Assembly: GCA_024663395.1 (NCBI GenBank)
Contig: JANFAH010000010.1
Coordinates: 1,674,001 to 1,738,000, forward strand
DNA from: Pisolithus tinctorius
Taxonomy: Eukaryota; Basidiomycota; Agaricomycetes; Boletales; Pisolithaceae
Length of the DNA: 64,000 bases
Direction of reading: 5' to 3'
Shown here: positions 23,231 to 34,495 of the stretch, one piece after another
How the letters are laid out: each line of letters begins with the position of its first letter
Numbering within the stretch: position 1 is the stretch's first letter
The notes under the pieces: generated by a model
Databases searched by the model: none
Seen by the model: the letters and a program-made list of their open reading frames with translations, nothing else
What the model was told of the DNA's origin: nothing
Translations under genes and position numbers: made by a program

Positions 23231-23545
23231 GATACCGCCAGCGATCGCTGACATCTAACAAAGTACGGATACCTAACTGTGTGCTTGAGAATATTGTGAG
23301 ACCTCTATTTCGACCTGCATACAGGATTTTCGTACACTGCGAGAAGAGGTCCCGTAAACTGTGTTGTTTTTATGACTTTTTCTGTGATCGTTCGCTCTTT
23401 TCTATTTGCCCATTTCTATTCCATTCGATGAATGTGGTCATGAACGACGCCGAGCGCTTAATCTGCCACTATGTATGTACTGGTTATCATACATTCACAA
23501 ATAAGTAAATTGCAGTCACGTCGTTTGGTTCCAGTCGGACACTTC
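23231..23545 (+). repeat. 3' flank of B2
   Basis: Noncoding; nearly the same as the B1 and B5 3' flanks. Confidence 0.5.
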
Positions 23546-26057
23546 AGTATGTAGGGCGCAATCAGGCTGGTTGTTCTCATCCCGTAGCTCTTGTTCTACT
23601 GTCGCACCCATTGCAGTGCACGGTTTTACTTATGGAAGGTAGGGAAGGTCGCAATGGAAATACCGCCTGGAAGTGCCAAATCTCGCGCAGGAAGTTCACA
23701 GTAAATGCTAATATTGTGGAGTCTCGGGTGAGAAAATTGCAACGCCACAGAAGCCTTCCAACGTTTGGGTGATGTGCCCGCAGCAGTACAATTGGCCAGC
23801 GAATCTGCCGCAACCGTTCGCGGAAAGCAGTGGCTTCTGAAGCAGCGCCTGCTTGCTCGCAAAGCTACCATCTCTCCACATGAACCCCTCGTCTGCAGCT
23901 CGTTCGATCCACTCTCTGCGCAAACCAATCCCCTTCTTGGCTATAGAAACCGACACCGGTGACACTGAGTAGTGCGTGCCAACGAAACCGGGAGGACCGG
24001 GCCCACGTATACAATGTCATCAGTGATGGCACGCACGTTCGCCTTAGGCGAGCGCGTAGGATGGTCGGATCAATTGATCAGAACATCGTGCGTAGCGAGC
24101 GACCTACATCGCCATCGTATGTGAGTGGGTTTAAACGCTCCTTCGGCGGCGGAACCGCCAGCTACGTCGTACATACAAGACCGCCGATCGCCGAAGCGAA
24201 TTGTATACACGCACCTCCTGATACTAGTCTCTCTAATACTTCATCTTCCTCTTTCGATGTGCTCCCGCACAACTGGCTTGACCGCTGAGCGTTTCCCCTC
24301 CCACGGAGGTGCGACTATGTTGCTCAAGGTGTTGTTTATGGTAAGAACTTTAACCTGGTGCTGCTTATCGAGTTGCTAACTTCTGAAAATAAGCCTGGCA
24401 TGTCACCTACATACTGTGCCTACTGGGTCGTACCCCGATTCGGAGCCTGACAGGACTTAAGCCCTACCGCCAGTCGATACTAGCTGCGAATGCATACATT
24501 GGTTCCGCTGCCGAACCTACAGAAAAGGTGACTCCATGTCGATCATAACCTTAATCCTTTTTTCCTTCGTACGTACGACTCTACAGGCTTCTGACGTCTT
24601 CCTTGATCAAGGGGGAGTCCGCGTGGCTGCAGCGTTGCCTAACTTGGATGGAGGGTCGAATGAATGTGGAATTGCAAGAGATGACGTAGCTTTCTGACCG
24701 CATGTGCATTAGGAGCGCCCTCAGAAGTTGCGAAGCAACTCTGTACGAGGTAAGAGCGAGGCAAATGAGTGGTCTGTAGTAACCGAAGACAAGTGTGTCA
24801 GTCCTATTCGCGCTGCCTACCCTAGAAAACCACTCACAAGGTTCGTGGCAATCCATGTCCCGCACATTTTAATCCCTGATCTTCAAAGTCACTCACAACA
24901 TCGATGTTGTGAACAACCTCTTTTACCCCACGTTTGCTAAAGGTGATGTAAGCAGAGATCTCCATGTGACGGAAGGTCATTGCCAGTGCCATCGTCACTG
25001 CCTCCCATTGCCACATAGCACTCTCCTCCGCTTTCGCACTATAATCTCGCGCATGCCTTGGTTTTCGTACTGTAAACGTTAGTTGTATGCGTGTACCGCT
25101 TCGGATTCTGCTATGTAGCGACCATCACTTCCTCCCTCGGATATCAGGCGTGCGCTACCCTTTAGTTGATGGAAATACCTTGCACAGCAGTGGGACTTAG
25201 TACGATCGAACAAATGAACGCATGAAAAAACAGTGATTGTATCAGCATCGAATTTCGTCTCCGAGTATGCAATAAGCAGGCAGAACGGCTGGGGGTGATA
25301 CGTTGACCAAGCATTCGCGCGAGACAAGTTCTACGTGTGCTTGTGTGTGATTTTGAAACTGTGATTTGGGCGCAAGCAGCGAAGACAGGGTGATGTAGAG
25401 GGAAAGACGCCCTGTTGTTTTTGACAGCATGGCACCGACAGGAATAAAGAAGCTGGAAAAATAAACAATCGTACCCAGCGTTACAAGGATTGTTCTCCAC
25501 AGTTGTTGGAAGATTAACATCTGCTAACCTTCCCGTAGGTGTATTATACTCTCCGCGGCCAGTGTCGAATCAAAAACAGAATATTGGTCGCATGGTGATC
25601 GATCTCGATTCCCGATGCTCAAATTGAAGAAATTACAGTCAACGCTATTGTCATGGTGGTATCGACGACGATGATTGGCGTTTGTTGCAAGGGAAGTGGG
25701 AACAAGGAAGCCCCTTCTGTAATCTACATCTTGTTTGCACTTTGACATGGAACAAGGGTGCTGTTAAATTTGGAAAGTCGTACGTAGCCCATTTCAGACG
25801 CATCTGCAAAACTACCCGAGGGAGTAAGCAGGTTATACCTGCCTCCGTTTGGAAGTGACTTGTCGTAAGACTCGCTAAGACACTTGTTGGCCAATGAGAA
25901 GGCTCGCTCAAGTGCGAAAGAGCTGTTAACAGCCGCGTCGCGTAGCTGTTTCCCAGATGCGCGTCCGTCACAAGCCGTGAGAATTTGAGCTCCGAAGCTG
26001 CATGTCCTGCAGCAGACCATATAACTACATACTCAGGTAAGGTCAGGTTTCTAGGAA
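23546..26057 (-). repeat. XZ block 2
   Basis: The most complete XZ copy. The minus strand shows the Z segment at the low end (23708-23965), then pieces shared with all XZ copies. At the high end it has about 160 bp (25803-25965) not present in the other copies. That extra stretch is open on the minus strand in a 98-codon frame (25724-26020: QLRDAAVNSSFALERAFSLA). No copy could be assembled into one continuous gene by eye. Confidence 0.45.
23708..23965 (-). pseudogene. Z segment, copy 2
   Basis: The minus-strand frame contains RREWIERAADEGFMWRDGSF, shared with 39249-39569 and 52939-53478 and shortened copies at 11.2 and 32.0 kb. It looks like one exon of the degenerate minus-strand gene of the XZ blocks. 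No family is recognised. Confidence 0.35.
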
Positions 26058-26423
26058 GAAGAGCACACGGATCACTCTCTTCGCCATCTGTTTTGGTGAT
26101 GCTCCGACGCCCGAGTCCGCTGCCGACAAGATCATATTTGCTAGCCTTCCCGTCTGCAAACCTTCGGCGTCCGCGCCAAACAGTTGAACCAATGACCGAT
26201 TGATGGCATGGTAATCGACCTCAGCGTTCAAATTCAAGAAATCAGAGTCAACATCGGCAAAAGCGGGTGTCTACTGAAGTAGTGGTATCATCGAGATTTT
26301 GTTTGGGTTTTGACATGGTACACCAATGGGAAAATACAGCATGTTACACGTTGACACAGCAAACTCACAGCAACAGCTCTTTTCGGATTTGTGGCCCATC
26401 ATTTGGCCAACCTGATCAATGAT
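26058..26423 (-). pseudogene. Gene X 5' exon region, A block 3
   Basis: The minus strand has the NLNAEVDYHAINRSLVQLFGADAEGLQTGRL-type exon (26043-26237). This copy is the uninterrupted target-site reference for the retrotransposon junction at 5480/5481. The acidic start exon seen at 17.5 kb is degraded here. Confidence 0.4.
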
Positions 26424-26746
26424 ATGGCCTCACGTGAAGGTGATACTGCCGTCAACCTGTCTCACGTCGCCCTTATCATGTGTCGACGAGGCGCCGTTGT
26501 ATAAGTACGCTGTGTTACATCCTTGTCCTGCGAGATGCTTTCTGTGTTACTTATACTTCCATGGCACCCAGTTGTCACTTCCCGGTTAGCATTCCATGGT
26601 TCAATATTCCCCGGTTGTATACTGACATGGCACCCAGCGTGACTTTTTCGTTAGCATTCCATGGTTCAATAATTACCATGGATTCATTCTGGCCTCTCGG
26701 CTTTTGTGACAGAAAACAGCCACTTCCAGGTCATTCTTTGGTATGA
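26424..26746 (+). pseudogene. V3: gene V copy with weak donor and frameshift
   Basis: The 26-codon exon 1 (26424-26504) is intact, but its donor reads GTATAAGT. Exon 2 has one extra base near 26692 relative to V2, so the frame ends at 26746 (PLPGHSLV) instead of continuing. Confidence 0.4.
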
Positions 26747-27969
26747 TGGCGCACGGCTCCCACCAAGCGGTGTCCTTCCTTGCTGCTGTCGTTGGCACGG
26801 CCTGTATTGCCCACTGCACAAAATTGAGCAAAATCGAAGCTAGGTTACTCGCTTCCCCCAAGCGTCTGTTGGCGGGACCTTAGCCCATAGACGCTGTGTC
26901 TGACATATATCTGGCGAATGGGAGTTGATAAGCAGCGACTTCCTCATGTTAAAAACCTTCCTCCCCTACTTGCCCCCCAGTTCTCTGCGATTCTAGGCTG
27001 ATATCGGGCCTTCCGCATTGCGATATGTAGATTTCAAGGTTGGAGGGCTGTACGGGACCATATGATCATGTAAGCATAACCTCCAGCAGTGAATCTCGGT
27101 TCTGATTGACCAATTGAGACAAACGGCCGACAGAAAAGAAAAATCACCAAGAACCGTCGCCACACATTTCTGGGCTCATCACCGTGACAGGATGTAGTCT
27201 GGTGATGCTGTGTTGGAGTGCAGAGCACCCCAACACTGCGAACGGACACGCCGAGGTTCTAGTTGGACTTTCATTCTCCCCGGCCAGCACCGCCAACCAG
27301 ACAAATCAGCTGGGTGCGAACATCCACAGTAGCCAGCTGCGTTACCTGGGGGGTCTCCTGGGTTGGTTCCTGTGTACTCGCTATATGCGTAATTTTGAAC
27401 TATATTCATCGTCTCCGCAGTCAGTCACTCCTTGACTGTTCGGCTTCCCAACGGTTTCTTTGCTAGGCTTTCCTCCAAGGCGAGGTTGCGGTCAAGATAG
27501 CGGCCTGCCTCTCGAGTTAGAGGAAGTTCATCGATCGAGTGAAATTTAAACCCCCACCCGCTCATAATACCGCGGTGTGTAAGTGGCGCTTGCAGTTTTC
27601 TGGAAGTAAGTTAACGCCGTCGGACTTTCATAGGACTTCCAGTTAATTCCTTCTTGCAGTCTCCTGTCAGTTTCCAGCTCGAGATCTGCGACCTTGGCGT
27701 CCTTTCCTCTTTTTAGTCCACCTAGGGCTGCCCTCCAACATCAGAATCCACCGCCTCCATATGTATTGCGGGCCCCCAAATGTCTCTCACGTCTGGCTTT
27801 TTCCTGTCAATTCAATTGCGAACGAGGCCATCACATTCCCACCCCAGATACTTGGCTGCCTTCCTTGGTCCATGTTCTAAAGGATCCATAGTCTTCATAC
27901 ATAAATACAGCCCTCCGAACAGAATCCCTTCATCAAGCTCGTTTTCTATCCACCAACCCCTTCAAAATT
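26747..27969 (+). repeat. A block 3, upstream region of gene A3
   Basis: Repeat of 5930-7383 and 18060-19130. It contains the conserved open stretch at 27184-27435. The TATA-like element of A3 is degraded to TACATAAA near 27898. Confidence 0.5.
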
Positions 27970-28969
27970 ATGTTCCCTCGGCCTCGGTTTTCGTCCTTAG
28001 TCCCCACCCCCGTGGAGGAATACGACGCGTCTGCTTGTTTTCTTCACTACGACCTGCAAGACAGCGACTGTTTCCCCCCAGATGAAGACCTGTTGGGAAA
28101 GCGGACAGAGTAGGCCTTACGCCACCTCTTTGCAATTTGCCAGCACCTCACTTTCATCTTCTGCATCAGTGGTAGTATTCATTATAATTTTTCCGAGGTG
28201 AAGAGACCATCCACATTTATCTTCGGTGCAGCCTGCTTACGCTTTTTACTATATTCCAGCAGCCGCGCGCATCGGATGCACCAGCTACATCTGGACAGCC
28301 CACATTCCGTGTGGATTACCTGCAAACAGCTACTGTTTTCGGAAACCAGGACAGTGTACAAGGAACAGCGAACCGCTACAGCATGTCCCACTTGGTACCT
28401 TCCTATTTTCCAGCCGTGGACTCTGTCGCCGTAAGCTCGACTTCGGTGTCTGCATCGGCAGGGACTGACTGATGATTTCCATCTTTTCACAGTTGGACTC
28501 CTTAGTGGTCTCGGTTCAAGCCACGGAAGTCAACGTTCCCGCCAGACATCTTGCTCTTCCCCAAGGGTACCTGGGACCCTGTAGCGATGACGCTGGCGCC
28601 GTCGTTGCCTCTGCCAGTTCGGTTGGCTCCCTCGCCACAGCCGACACGCCAGCCTTTCCTTCGGAGATTTCCCAGGTGCACCCCATCCCAATTCAGTTTA
28701 CAAACACAGCAGCCGGCACTCCACAAGTAACGCCACAGCCCTATCGAAGGCCTTGTGAGTGGAAAGACAACAAGGGGCGTATATGCAGCGAACTCGTCGG
28801 TTGGTATTGCCAGGACCATCTGGCCGTAGTCCACGGCATCGTCAACATATCAAGTAGCACCCGCGTCACATGCGGTGCTTGTGGCGAGAAGAAGAAGCGT
28901 AAATTTATTTTAAGGCATTTTAGAGAGAGGCACATTGGGTTCCGTCGCTCAGAGCGAAATGCTGCGTAG
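27970..28969 (+). CDS. A3: four-exon C2H2 zinc-finger protein, intact
   Basis: Exons 27970-28109, 28170-28197, 28260-28430 and 28493-28969 give 271 residues. The difference from A2 is a clean 15-nt in-frame deletion at the end of exon 1. Splice sites and phases are the same, including the 28-nt microexon. Both fingers are complete: finger 2 is C-x2-C-x11-H-x4-H, ending RHFRERHIGF, followed by a basic tail. With A2 this is the most recent pair in the cluster. Its TATA-like box has one substitution (TACATAAA), so its expression may differ. Confidence 0.77.
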
Positions 28970-30104
28970 GCTAGTAGGCAAAGATTCCTGTCTTGTGGTG
29001 ATGCCTATGGATACCTCGTGTTCGCCGAATTTGATCGACCTTTTTTTCCCATCTGCATACAGGTCTTACTTACACTGCATGAAGGTATCTCATTAACTGT
29101 GCCATTTGATTACTTCCTGTTGCTCATCCTTTCATACGAGCTGTTTTTGCTTCACTGTATATGTTTGCTCATGAGCTCCACTGATCCGCGAACGTTGACC
29201 ATCACACACCCACGAACAAATAAAAGTCATGTCGGTCGGTTTCGGCTAAAATATTGGGTATTAGTTAGACAAACTTCAAGTGGTACACTGCGTTCGTTCT
29301 TCCGCTTTCACTATACTGTTGCACTCGTTCCAGTGAACAGGTTTATATAAGATGGTAAGTGTTTCACATAGTTTTTGGCTTCCAGTACCTTCTCGGAATG
29401 TTCTGATCGAAGATTCGTAAGGCCACGAGGTAGCCTGCCACAAACTTCAATGGTCCAGGCCCCGCCGAAACACTACGGAATTGAGTTACCTCTCCATCAG
29501 TTCCTGTGACGCGGATACCGGGGGGCAATAAGCTTCTCAGCCTTAAAGCCCTCTGGGGTCCCAAATATATACCGCCTCGCTATTTCGGGACTATTTGTTG
29601 GGTTGAGATGACTGGTCGGCATGCGCCGCAAGCTACTAAAACATCTCACTCACGAAACTGTTCCTATTTTAAAGTTTGTGTTGCATGAAAGCTTCCGCCG
29701 TTGCATAGGGACCTATTGAGGTGCAGACATTCGCTTATCTTCAGGAGATTCCAGCAAACGCTTACTCCCGCGGGCATTGGTGGTACATTTGCGAATAAAT
29801 GGGCGCATTCACTTGATCGTCCAACCATACAGCCTCGTGGCTGGGTTAGTGTGTTTGAAGGTTCGATCTGACCTCTCTGGAAGGCTACCTTTTACGGAGC
29901 TTTCGTTTCTAGAGCGCATCCTTTACTCTGCGCTTAGTACTTCGGGGGCAGCATGCCTGCATTGCCCCACTCAGTATAATAGTCCGGGTCACACCATAAC
30001 CCTCATACAGCTGAAGGCTTCGCCTCCTCCATTCCTTTCTAACTTCACCCGCATGCTCCTTTTCCCCCAGAGCTTTCTCTGTTCTCACAATCCGTTCTGT
30101 GAAT
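28970..30104 (+). repeat. A3-B3 spacer
   Basis: No gene. Homologous to 8225-9300 and 20146-21325. From about 29998 it is also the left arm of the inverted duplication described at 29998-31997. Confidence 0.5.
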
Positions 30105-30404
30105 ATGCAACAGCATTCATCCTATGTGACACCAATTTCCAGCATGCACGTTGTGTTGGATCGCTCGCCACTATCATTCTCTTGGGATGTGGCTCACTCC
30201 CAGCAGGTGTACAATCCTAGCCGCTTACTGTACGGTGGAGGAGACAGGTACCTCCCTGATGGTGATGATGCACCACACCAGCAGCGGACCATCCCACCGT
30301 TGACGTGAGCGGCATTTCACATTGGGTACCAATTCTTGACATACCCTGTATTCAGATACGGTCATTCCATGATCTTAACTGAGGTTTGCCCTCCTACCAT
30401 CTTC
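30105..30404 (+). pseudogene. B3 forward remnant: exons 1 and 2 only
   Basis: Exon 1 (30105-30304) and the 28-nt microexon (30356-30383) are open with normal splice sites. The gene stops at about 30404, where the sequence switches to an inverted copy of B intron 6. Confidence 0.7.
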
Positions 30405-31997
30405 AGTCATGAGGAGGTGGCCGCCCTTGTAATATCAAACTTACAATGACAGCTTCTGCATTTGGATAACAAGACTGGGATATATCGTAGTAGTTTGGTG
30501 CTCTTTGCACACCGTCCTGGTGGCCGAAGAAGGTGGCGGAATTTGAGGGGTCTACGTGGCATGTTGACAGCGCAGACATAGTTGGTGTGCCCGATCCGCA
30601 CAGTTGCTGGAATACGGCAACAAGCGTTAAGCTGGCTGCATGGAAGATAAACGTGGACAGCGTTCTTACTTCCTGATGCCATGACTCGTTTGAATATGAC
30701 AATAGTGCCATCTTGCCAGAAGCGTGACAATTTCCGTCCTTCCTTTCACAATTGTCCCCCCCTCCAGGCTGGAGCGCAGTGCGATGGAGTGGGAGGGGTA
30801 TCGTCCCCACGTTCGTCGTGGTTTCGTTAGCAATGTTTGGTACGATTGAGGTACATGTGGGCCTCGGAACGGTCCCGGTGAGCAGTCCCTGAGAGGAGGG
30901 CGGAGCCCAATTGGAAAATGGGGATAACGATTCATTCGAACCGAGGAAGGTTTGCACATCCTGAAATCCATGGGGTCCTCCGAGGGTTCCGGGATTAAAA
31001 AACTTCCCTCGATCAACTGTATTCCACGTCGATTCACCCATTTGTACGGCATTGTCAGTGCAAAGGGAGCGGGCATCATGTAGTGGTAGCTGGGGGTGCT
31101 GAACCTCAATAATTAACTAAGTAGTAACCCAAGACGGCACCCGCTGAAGTCAAGCTTACCATCAACGACCCTCCACATTCCTCGGCGCGACTGGTCGATG
31201 AAGTCACGGGAAAAGGATTATGTACCTCTACATTTTGAGCACCCCAATGCCGGACTCCGTTTATCAAGTCGAGGGTATTCGCTCGGACGTCTGGGAGGGG
31301 ACGTGCGTAGGGAGGCTGTTATGCGTGGGGGCACCGTAATATGTTAGCAGCCTTAGGGGGCATTGGCCAAAGCTGAACCCACCATGGACGCCTCAACGTC
31401 GGCAGCATCGTCCGCTTGGCACAGTGTATCCGGAGCATACTGGAAGTGCGATAAGAGTCATGACAGGGAACTCAGCGGAATCACGATTTACATCTCGAGT
31501 CCCATGTATTCCTAAGGCGGGCACAATGGCTGAAGTCCGTGTCAAATGGCTCGGAAAATGTTGATCATGCTAGCAATCTCTTAGAATTCCCTTTAAGGTG
31601 GAGAAGATGGTAGGACGGCGAACCTCGGTTAAGATCATGGAACGACCGTATCTGAATACAGGGTATGTCAAGAATTGGTACCCAATGTGAAATGCCGCTC
31701 ACGTCAACGGTGGGATGGTCCCGTGCTGGTGTGGTGCATCATCACCATCAGGGAGGTACCTGTCTCCTCCACCGTACAGTAAGCGGCTGGGATTGTACGC
31801 CACATCCCGGGAGAATGATGGTGGCGAGCGATCCAACACGATATGCATGCTTGGAATTGGTGTCACGTAGGATGAGTGCTGTTGCATATCCACAGAACGG
31901 ATTGCGAGGACAGAGAAAGCTCTGGGGGAAAAGGAGCACACGGGTGAAGTTAGAAAGGAATGGGGGGGCAAAGACTTCAGCAGTACGAGGTTTATGG
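30405..31997 (-). pseudogene. B3 inverted copy: exons 1-6, zinc-finger exon missing
   Basis: On the minus strand the exons are 31887-31703, 31651-31624, 31439-31383, 31315-31160, 31098-30670 and 30606-30445, all open and with family phases. Exon 4 uses the AACAG acceptor. The first ATG of the family is GTG here; the next in-frame ATG (31887) is available. The copy breaks in intron 6, so exon 7 with both fingers is absent. A transcript could encode only the finger-less N-terminal ~340 residues. Confidence 0.7.
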
Positions 31998-33610
31998 GCA
32001 ACGCCACAGAAGCCTTCCAATGATTAGGTGATGTCCCTGCAGCAATATAATTAGCCAGCGAATCTGCCGCAACCGTTCGCGGAAGGAAGTGGCTTCTGAA
32101 GCAGCGCCCACTCGCCCACAAAGCTACCATCTCTCCACATGAACCCCTCGTCTGCAGCTCGTTCGATCACCCCGATTCGGAGCCTAACAGGGCTTAAGCC
32201 CTACCGCCAGTTGATACCAGCTGCATATGCATACATTGATTCCGCCGCCGAACCTATAGAAAAGGTGGCTCCATGTCGATCATAACCTTAATCCTTTCCT
32301 CCTTCGTGCGCACAGAAATCCATCTCGGATTAATGTACGACTCCACGGGCTTCTAATGAGTCTTCCTTCATCAAGGGGGGGTCCGCGTGGCTGCAGCGTT
32401 GCCTATATTGGATGGAAGGTCGAATGAATGTAGAATTGCAAGAGATGACGTAGCTTTCGGACCGCATGTGCATTAGAGGCGCCGCCCTCCGAAGTTGCAA
32501 AGCAACTCTGCACGAGGTCAGAGCGAGGCAAACGAGTGGTCCGTAGTGACCAAAGACATGTGTGTCAGTTCTATTCGCGCTGCCTACCCTACAAAGCCAC
32601 TCGCAAGTTCGTGGCAATCCATGTCCCGCGCACTTCAATCCCTGACCTTCAAAGTCACTCTCAACATCGACTCTGCGAACAACCTCTTTTACCACACGTT
32701 TGCTAAAGGTGATGTAAGCAGAGATCTCCATGTGACGGAAGGTCATTGTTCGTTACTATCGTCACTGCCTCCCATTGCCACATAGCACTCTCCTCCGCTT
32801 TCGCACTATAATCCCGCGCATGCCTTTGTTTTCGTACTGTAAACGTTACTTGTATGCGTGTACCGCTTCGAATTCTGCTGTGCAGCAACCATCACTTCCT
32901 CCCTCGGATGTCAGGCGTGCGCTACCCTTTAGTTGATGGAACTACCTAGCGCAGCAAACTGACTTAGTACGATCGGGCAAATGAAAGTGTGAAGAAACAG
33001 TGACCGTATCAATATCGAATTTCGTCTCCAGGTATGTAATACGTCGACGAAGATTCGCGCGAAACAAGTTCTACGTGTGCCTCTGCACGATTCTGAACCG
33101 GTGATTTGGGCACAAGCAGTGAAGACAGGGTGCTGTAGAGAGCAAGACGCCCTGTCACTTTTGACGGCATGCCATTAGCACGAATAGGGAAACCGGAAAA
33201 ATAAACATTCGTACCCAGTGTTGCAAGGATTGCTCTGCACGGTTGTTAGGAGATCAACATCTGCTGTGAGTGTATACATTCCGGGGCTGGTGTCGAATCA
33301 AAAACAGAATATTGATTGCATAGTGATCGATCTCGATTCCTGATGCTCAAATTGAAGAAATCACAGTCAGCGCTATTGACATGGTGGTATCACGACGATG
33401 ATCGGCGTTTAGTTGTAAGGGAAGTGGGAAAAAGGATGCCCCTTCTGTAATCTACATATTGTTCGCACTTTGACATAGAACAAGGGTGCTGTTAGATTTG
33501 GCGAGTCGTACGTAGCCCATTTCGGCCGCGTCCGTCCCGAGCCGTGGGAATTTGAGCTCCGAAGCTTCGTGCCCTGCAGCAGACCATATTACTACAAACT
33601 CAGATAAGTT
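31998..33610 (-). repeat. XZ block 3 (5' part missing)
   Basis: It starts abruptly at GCAACGCCACAGAAGCC, a point internal to XZ1 (about 11170), so ~170 bp of the block and the whole B exon 7 region were lost with the inversion. The minus strand has a 138-codon open piece at 32330-32746 (HMEISAYITFSKRVVKEVV...). Confidence 0.5.
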
Positions 33611-34204
33611 CAGGTTTCCAGGAAGAAGTGCACAACACAACGCCACCGAATTGGAGTCTCTTTGAAATAGGTATAGCTCTTGTGCAGAGCCGTAACGTAT
33701 GGATCACAGGCATCAAAAGGCGAGAAGATCAGAACCTCACGGAAGCCCATCGAGTGAACTGACCACAGCGAGAGAGCTGGTGTATGGTATGGTACCGTAC
33801 AACTGGCGGTAAGTGTTTACTTCATACTTGGTAGTAGGGAACCCCAGGGACAGGAGGTAGCGAACAGTCACGTAGTGCTTAGTCAGACAGACGAAGATTT
33901 GGACGCGCACATGTGCGGCTACAAAGTTAAGCCCATAGCTATTAGCTTCCCCAGAGCTCAGTTCATTGCTTGGAGGCTCTCTCCCACTTCTTCATCGGAA
34001 CAAATTCACAGAGACTTGCGGGGGGGTGGGCCAAGCTTCTGGCGCAGATGTACTTCAATTATACTCACAAGCATCGAAACAAACCCCCGCCTTGGAGGAG
34101 GATACAAAACAATTATGGTGCATGTCACCTAGACACCTCTACTTTTGTACAGACGCCAATTCTGTCAGTCAGCAAACTTTGCCGAAATCACGTGAGGGGT
34201 TGAC
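33611..34204 (+). pseudogene. Y2: two-exon forward fragment, broken in exon 1
   Basis: Exon 1 (from about 33627, donor TGGCG|GTAAGT at 33808) has a ~10-nt deletion relative to Y1 and ends in an early stop. Exon 2 (about 33885-34132) is open: QTDEDLDAHMCGYKVKPIAI, then FPRAQFIAWRLSPTSSS. Y1 has the reverse pattern of damage. The family is unknown. Confidence 0.4.
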
Positions 34205-34495
34205 AGATCAAGGGTAGCCTGCCAGTACTATGTAGATTGCTGGCTCGATGTGCTTGGGGCCCAACCTTACCCATCCTGGAAGATTAGCTTTCAGAACATT
34301 GTTTCCAGAATGCTGGCGTTTTGGAAATGTGCCCTCATCGCCACATTTCGAGCGCATTAAATACGGCGTACACCGTACCCTGTTGAGGCTGAAGGCTTCA
34401 CCTATCTCATTCCTTCTTAGACACCCCCACTCTCCTTTTATCCGGTGCTCGTGCTTTCCGTCCGATTCCAACCCTCGCCAGCCGTTCTACCAAGT
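34205..34495 (+). repeat. B4 upstream region
   Basis: A diverged version of the B leader. A TTAAATACGG element near 34347 recurs before B6 (about 47225) and may be its TATA-like box. Confidence 0.35.

Larger units (their letters stand above)
29998..31997. repeat. Inverted repeat, arms ~400 bp, spacer ~1.2 kb
   Basis: The left arm, about 29998-30404, and the right arm, about 31603-31997, are reverse complements with a few differences. Junctions lie near 30404/30405 and 31997/31998, where sequence changes from B-gene homology to the start of XZ block 3. Confidence 0.8.
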
